Shown: in pieces, positions 61,503-64,000 of the stretch | Position numbering within the stretch: position 1 is the first letter of the stretch | Layout: the number at the start of each line of letters is the position of its first letter | Source of the DNA: Euryodendron excelsum | Taxonomy: Eukaryota; Streptophyta; Magnoliopsida; Ericales; Pentaphylacaceae | NCBI GenBank assembly: GCA_033060915.1 | Contig: CM065394.1 | Coordinates: forward strand, 33,022,001 to 33,086,000 | Direction: 5' to 3' | Length of the DNA stretch: 64,000 nt | Notes under the pieces: generated by a model | What the model was told of the DNA's origin: nothing | Seen by the model: the letters and a program-made list of their open reading frames with translations, nothing else | The model's database searches: none | Made by a program: the position numbers and the translations under genes

Positions 61503-62130
61503 CTCATCAATGTGCATGCAAGTTTCAAACACTATTAGAAATAACACAGTAATAAAACAAAATATATGTTTTATTTTATTTGCATGCCTTTTCCTTCTTT
61601 CCCATTTGCCTAGAGATTGAAGGAAAGCAAAGCAAAAGTAAAATTTAAAACGTAAAAAGAAAAAAAAATTGACAACCTACTATAAGAAATCCCATCAACA
61701 TCAAAGAATCGATACCCCACTTTCGAATCCAATTTTAGTGAGAAAGTCCACAGAAACAACTGATACAAACTGCACTACTACATTATGTAGCAAAATGAAC
61801 AAAATCTAACTAATAATTAACCTTAAAATAAGTTGTAATATTTTCACATCGTACCAAATGAAACGAAAAAAATGAAATGAACAAAAATAGAAAATAATCC
61901 TGAGTGAACTGAGACCAATTTCTTATGAGTGAAAACAACAATCAAAATAAAAGATATCAAATTGATATGGTGCAACAAAACAATTCAACAATGTCAGCCA
62001 AAAAAAAAATCAAAATTTCATTATTTTGCTTTGCCCTCTGCAAGTTTTGAATGAATAGTCTAAACAGTTGAAGGAAAATATTAATTTGCAGTTACTATCA
62101 AGCACACATGGACATAGTTAAGTGTAACCT
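61503..62130. other. AT-rich spacer right of the LTR stack
   Basis: No gene or repeat was recognised apart from A tracts. Confidence 0.35.
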
Positions 62131-62131
62131 T

Positions 62132-63334
62132 TCAGTGGGCCTTCTCTATTCCTCTGCCATGTTCTACCTTTTTCACGCCTGTGATTTCAGCTACCTGCCA
62201 AATAAGGCCAGTTTTATGAATTAGCATAGGATTCATTGCAAAAAGTTAAGAAATTAAAGCATATCTCTAAGACAACATAAAAAGCTAAACCAAGCAATAT
62301 ATATCATATACTCAGTTGAAACCACATCTTTGCAACCATACTTCAGCTTTTTCTTTTGTTCCTTTAATTGGATTTTGTAGGATAGCTTGGGTAACTTCAA
62401 GTACAAACCACTGCAACTACACTAAGTGGGGAAAGCACTATAACAACTCTTATACCCTTTCTCTTCCTATGCACCAAAAAAAAAATCGAAAACTGTATTT
62501 CTATTTCAAGCAACATTGACATGTCAAGATATTGAAATAGTTATTAGCAAATAAATAACTAATGTGAAGTAGCAACTCAACCTTTAAAGCCATCAACATT
62601 TTCCCTTAACAAAGGAAATACATAACCAAAACGTGTAAGGCAACAGAACAACTCAAAGGCATAAAGCGAATAAAAGGAGGAAACCTGAACCAAAAATAAA
62701 TAGAATAGAAAAAAAATCTAATCTTTATTGATGTGAGATGCTTGAGAAGAAGATGAAATGTAATTCTTAAAGAGAAAATAAATAAGTTGAAGAAAAGTAC
62801 AGCGAGCAGAGTGAGATTACCAAAAAATGTCTTCGCAACACAGGTGAGACCATCAGCATTAAACTTGACTAGGGACGGAACTAGAAATTATGTCGAGGGG
62901 GGGCCATGGAAGACTAAGGTGAAATTTTTTGGATTTTGTCGAGGTATTAACATAAAAATTCTCTTGAATTTTGGAAGCTCAAGGTAATTTTTTTGAATTT
63001 TGTTGGCGGATCAAGGACTTAAGGTAAAAATTGTTGAATTTTAGAACGTCAGAATAAAATTTTAAAAATTTAAGGGGGGCCAATATGCCATTTCTTATCA
63101 TAAATACTCAAAATTTATAAGGTCATAATAGAATTTTTTTAAAATTTGGGAGGGCTGTGGCCCCCACAGTCGAACTGTAGATCCGTCCCTGAGCTCGATC
63201 GTAGAAGAGGAGAATGATAGTTCATTATTTGTTCCAAACAATAAAATCAAAAAAGGAAAATATTAAGTTAAAACTTAAATCAAAGCACAAATAGAGAGAA
63301 AGGGAGATTGATGGAAAGAGAGAAACAACTTACC
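62132..63334 (-). CDS. Candidate very short spliced gene (33-aa ORF)
   Basis: On the minus strand, a good donor (CCACCG|GTAAGT) ends a CT-rich leader at 63334. A possible second exon ending at 62821 (GT at 62820-62819) has ATG at 62859 and reads MLMVSPVLRRHFL. A good acceptor (TTTGGCAG) opens a third exon, 62194-62132, reading VAEITGVKKVEHGRGIEKAH and stop. The alternative frame of exon 2 reads VKFNADGLTCVAKTFFG. I do not recognise the product. It may be a small gene, part of a larger gene with exons outside the window, a non-coding transcript, or chance. Confidence 0.2.
62871..63190. mobile_element. MITE-like element with AGGGACGGA termini
   Basis: AGGGACGGAACTA at 62871-62883 is inverted at 63178-63190 (TAGATCCGTCCCT), with 12 of 13 bases matching. 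The 320-bp body has GGGGGGGCC near the left and GGCCCCCAC near the right. No target duplication was seen. Confidence 0.65.
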
Positions 63335-63636
63335 GGTGGAGTTGAGAGAGGAGATTAATAAAGGTTTTTGTGAGAGAGAAAGAAGTCTGATTCGGTAAAG
63401 GAGCTAATTCAGTGAGAGAGAAGAAAGGTTTTTTTATTTTCAACAAAAAGTGCAAATTCAAAGCAAGACAAATGTATGTACATAGAACATGAGATAAATC
63501 AGCTTACCCACACCTTGTTTTGAATTATTTTAGTAGAAGAATCACATGAAATTTCAACACCTAGAGTTGTGTTGATGAAAACAAAAAAAAAAAACCAAAA
63601 ACAAATTTAGTTGGGGGTCAAAACATTTCTCAAGGT

Positions 63637-63970
63637 TCCGTTTGGTTATGGTTTCGGTTTCTATTTTTTGTTGTCATTCTTTGAAATTCGACGGAACCTC
63701 ATTTGGTAGATTAGTTTCGGAAATTGTTTTTGTTGAAATCGCGTTTGGTAAAACACCCTAGTTTTGGGAAGCATTGAAAATGTGTTTTTTGAATTTCCGA
63801 AACCGTTTTCATAGAAAAATGAAAACAATATGAAAACGATGGTGTTTTCAATGGTCCCATTTTTTTGTTTTCAATAACAAGAAAAATGAGTAGTCTCCAA
63901 ATTTTTTGATTCTGAGAATATGAAAAACGAAATCAAAATTGAAAAAGAGACCAATACCAAACAGAGCATA
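63637..63970. mobile_element. MITE-like element with CCGTTTGGTT termini
   Basis: The left end (CCGTTTGGTTATGGTTTCGG) and right end (GACCAATACCAAACAGAGC) are imperfect inverted repeats, with a TTTTTGTT-rich core. The form is similar to hAT-type MITEs. No coding. Confidence 0.55.
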
Positions 63971-64000
63971 ACTTTTACAAAATTCAAATTGTTTGTCCAG

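Overview
This 64 kb window is nuclear DNA of a flowering plant, most likely a eudicot. The evidence is split genes with GT-AG introns, AT-rich introns and spacers, plant-specific gene families (FRIGIDA-like, 4-coumarate:CoA ligase, plastid ACT-domain ACR) and many plant-type transposable elements. The species cannot be named from the sequence. All exon models were read by eye from splice sites and protein continuity; every junction reported keeps the reading frame.

Layout. 1-19.2 kb carries three minus-strand genes: the U2 snRNP A' leucine-rich protein (8 exons, 1293-6250), a FRIGIDA-like protein of the FRL4 type (3 exons, 7721-12016) and the tiny cytochrome c oxidase assembly factor COA5/PET191 (71 aa in 3 exons over 5.6 kb, 13589-19223). 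20.8-27.1 kb is one LTR retrotransposon (20759-27131) with a perfect 5-bp target duplication, a decayed gag, no recognisable pol, and a nested insertion. 27.6-45.5 kb carries three plus-strand genes: a chloroplast ACT-domain protein of the ACR12 type (10 exons, 27610-31990), 4-coumarate:CoA ligase (6 exons, 35393-41961) and an RBR (RING1-IBR-RING2) E3 ubiquitin ligase (2 exons, 44396-45491). 48.1-61.5 kb is a stack of nested repeats without host genes: a Helitron-like element split by a very long solo LTR, itself split by a second solo LTR, followed by another long solo LTR. 61.5-64 kb holds small MITE-like elements and a weak candidate for a very short spliced minus-strand gene.

The six genes do not form a pathway. 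They cover mRNA splicing (U2A'), flowering-time or nuclear scaffold function (FRL4), respiratory complex IV assembly (COA5), plastid amino-acid sensing (ACR12), phenylpropanoid/lignin entry (4CL) and ubiquitin transfer (RBR). The 4CL upstream region has two AC-type MYB motifs and a TATA box, which fits lignin-pathway regulation.

The most interesting content is the mobile DNA. It includes the three-layer nest at 48.1-56.8 kb, in which the two inner layers have perfect target duplications; 4.6-5.5 kb solo LTRs with embedded TATA boxes, one preceded by six GGCGCC motifs; a TRIM with an extra inverted LTR copy inside the COA5 intron; a second TRIM in an ACR12 intron; a long-armed MITE family; and foldback elements in introns. 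I found no tRNA, rRNA or CRISPR features, and no convincing undescribed multi-gene system.
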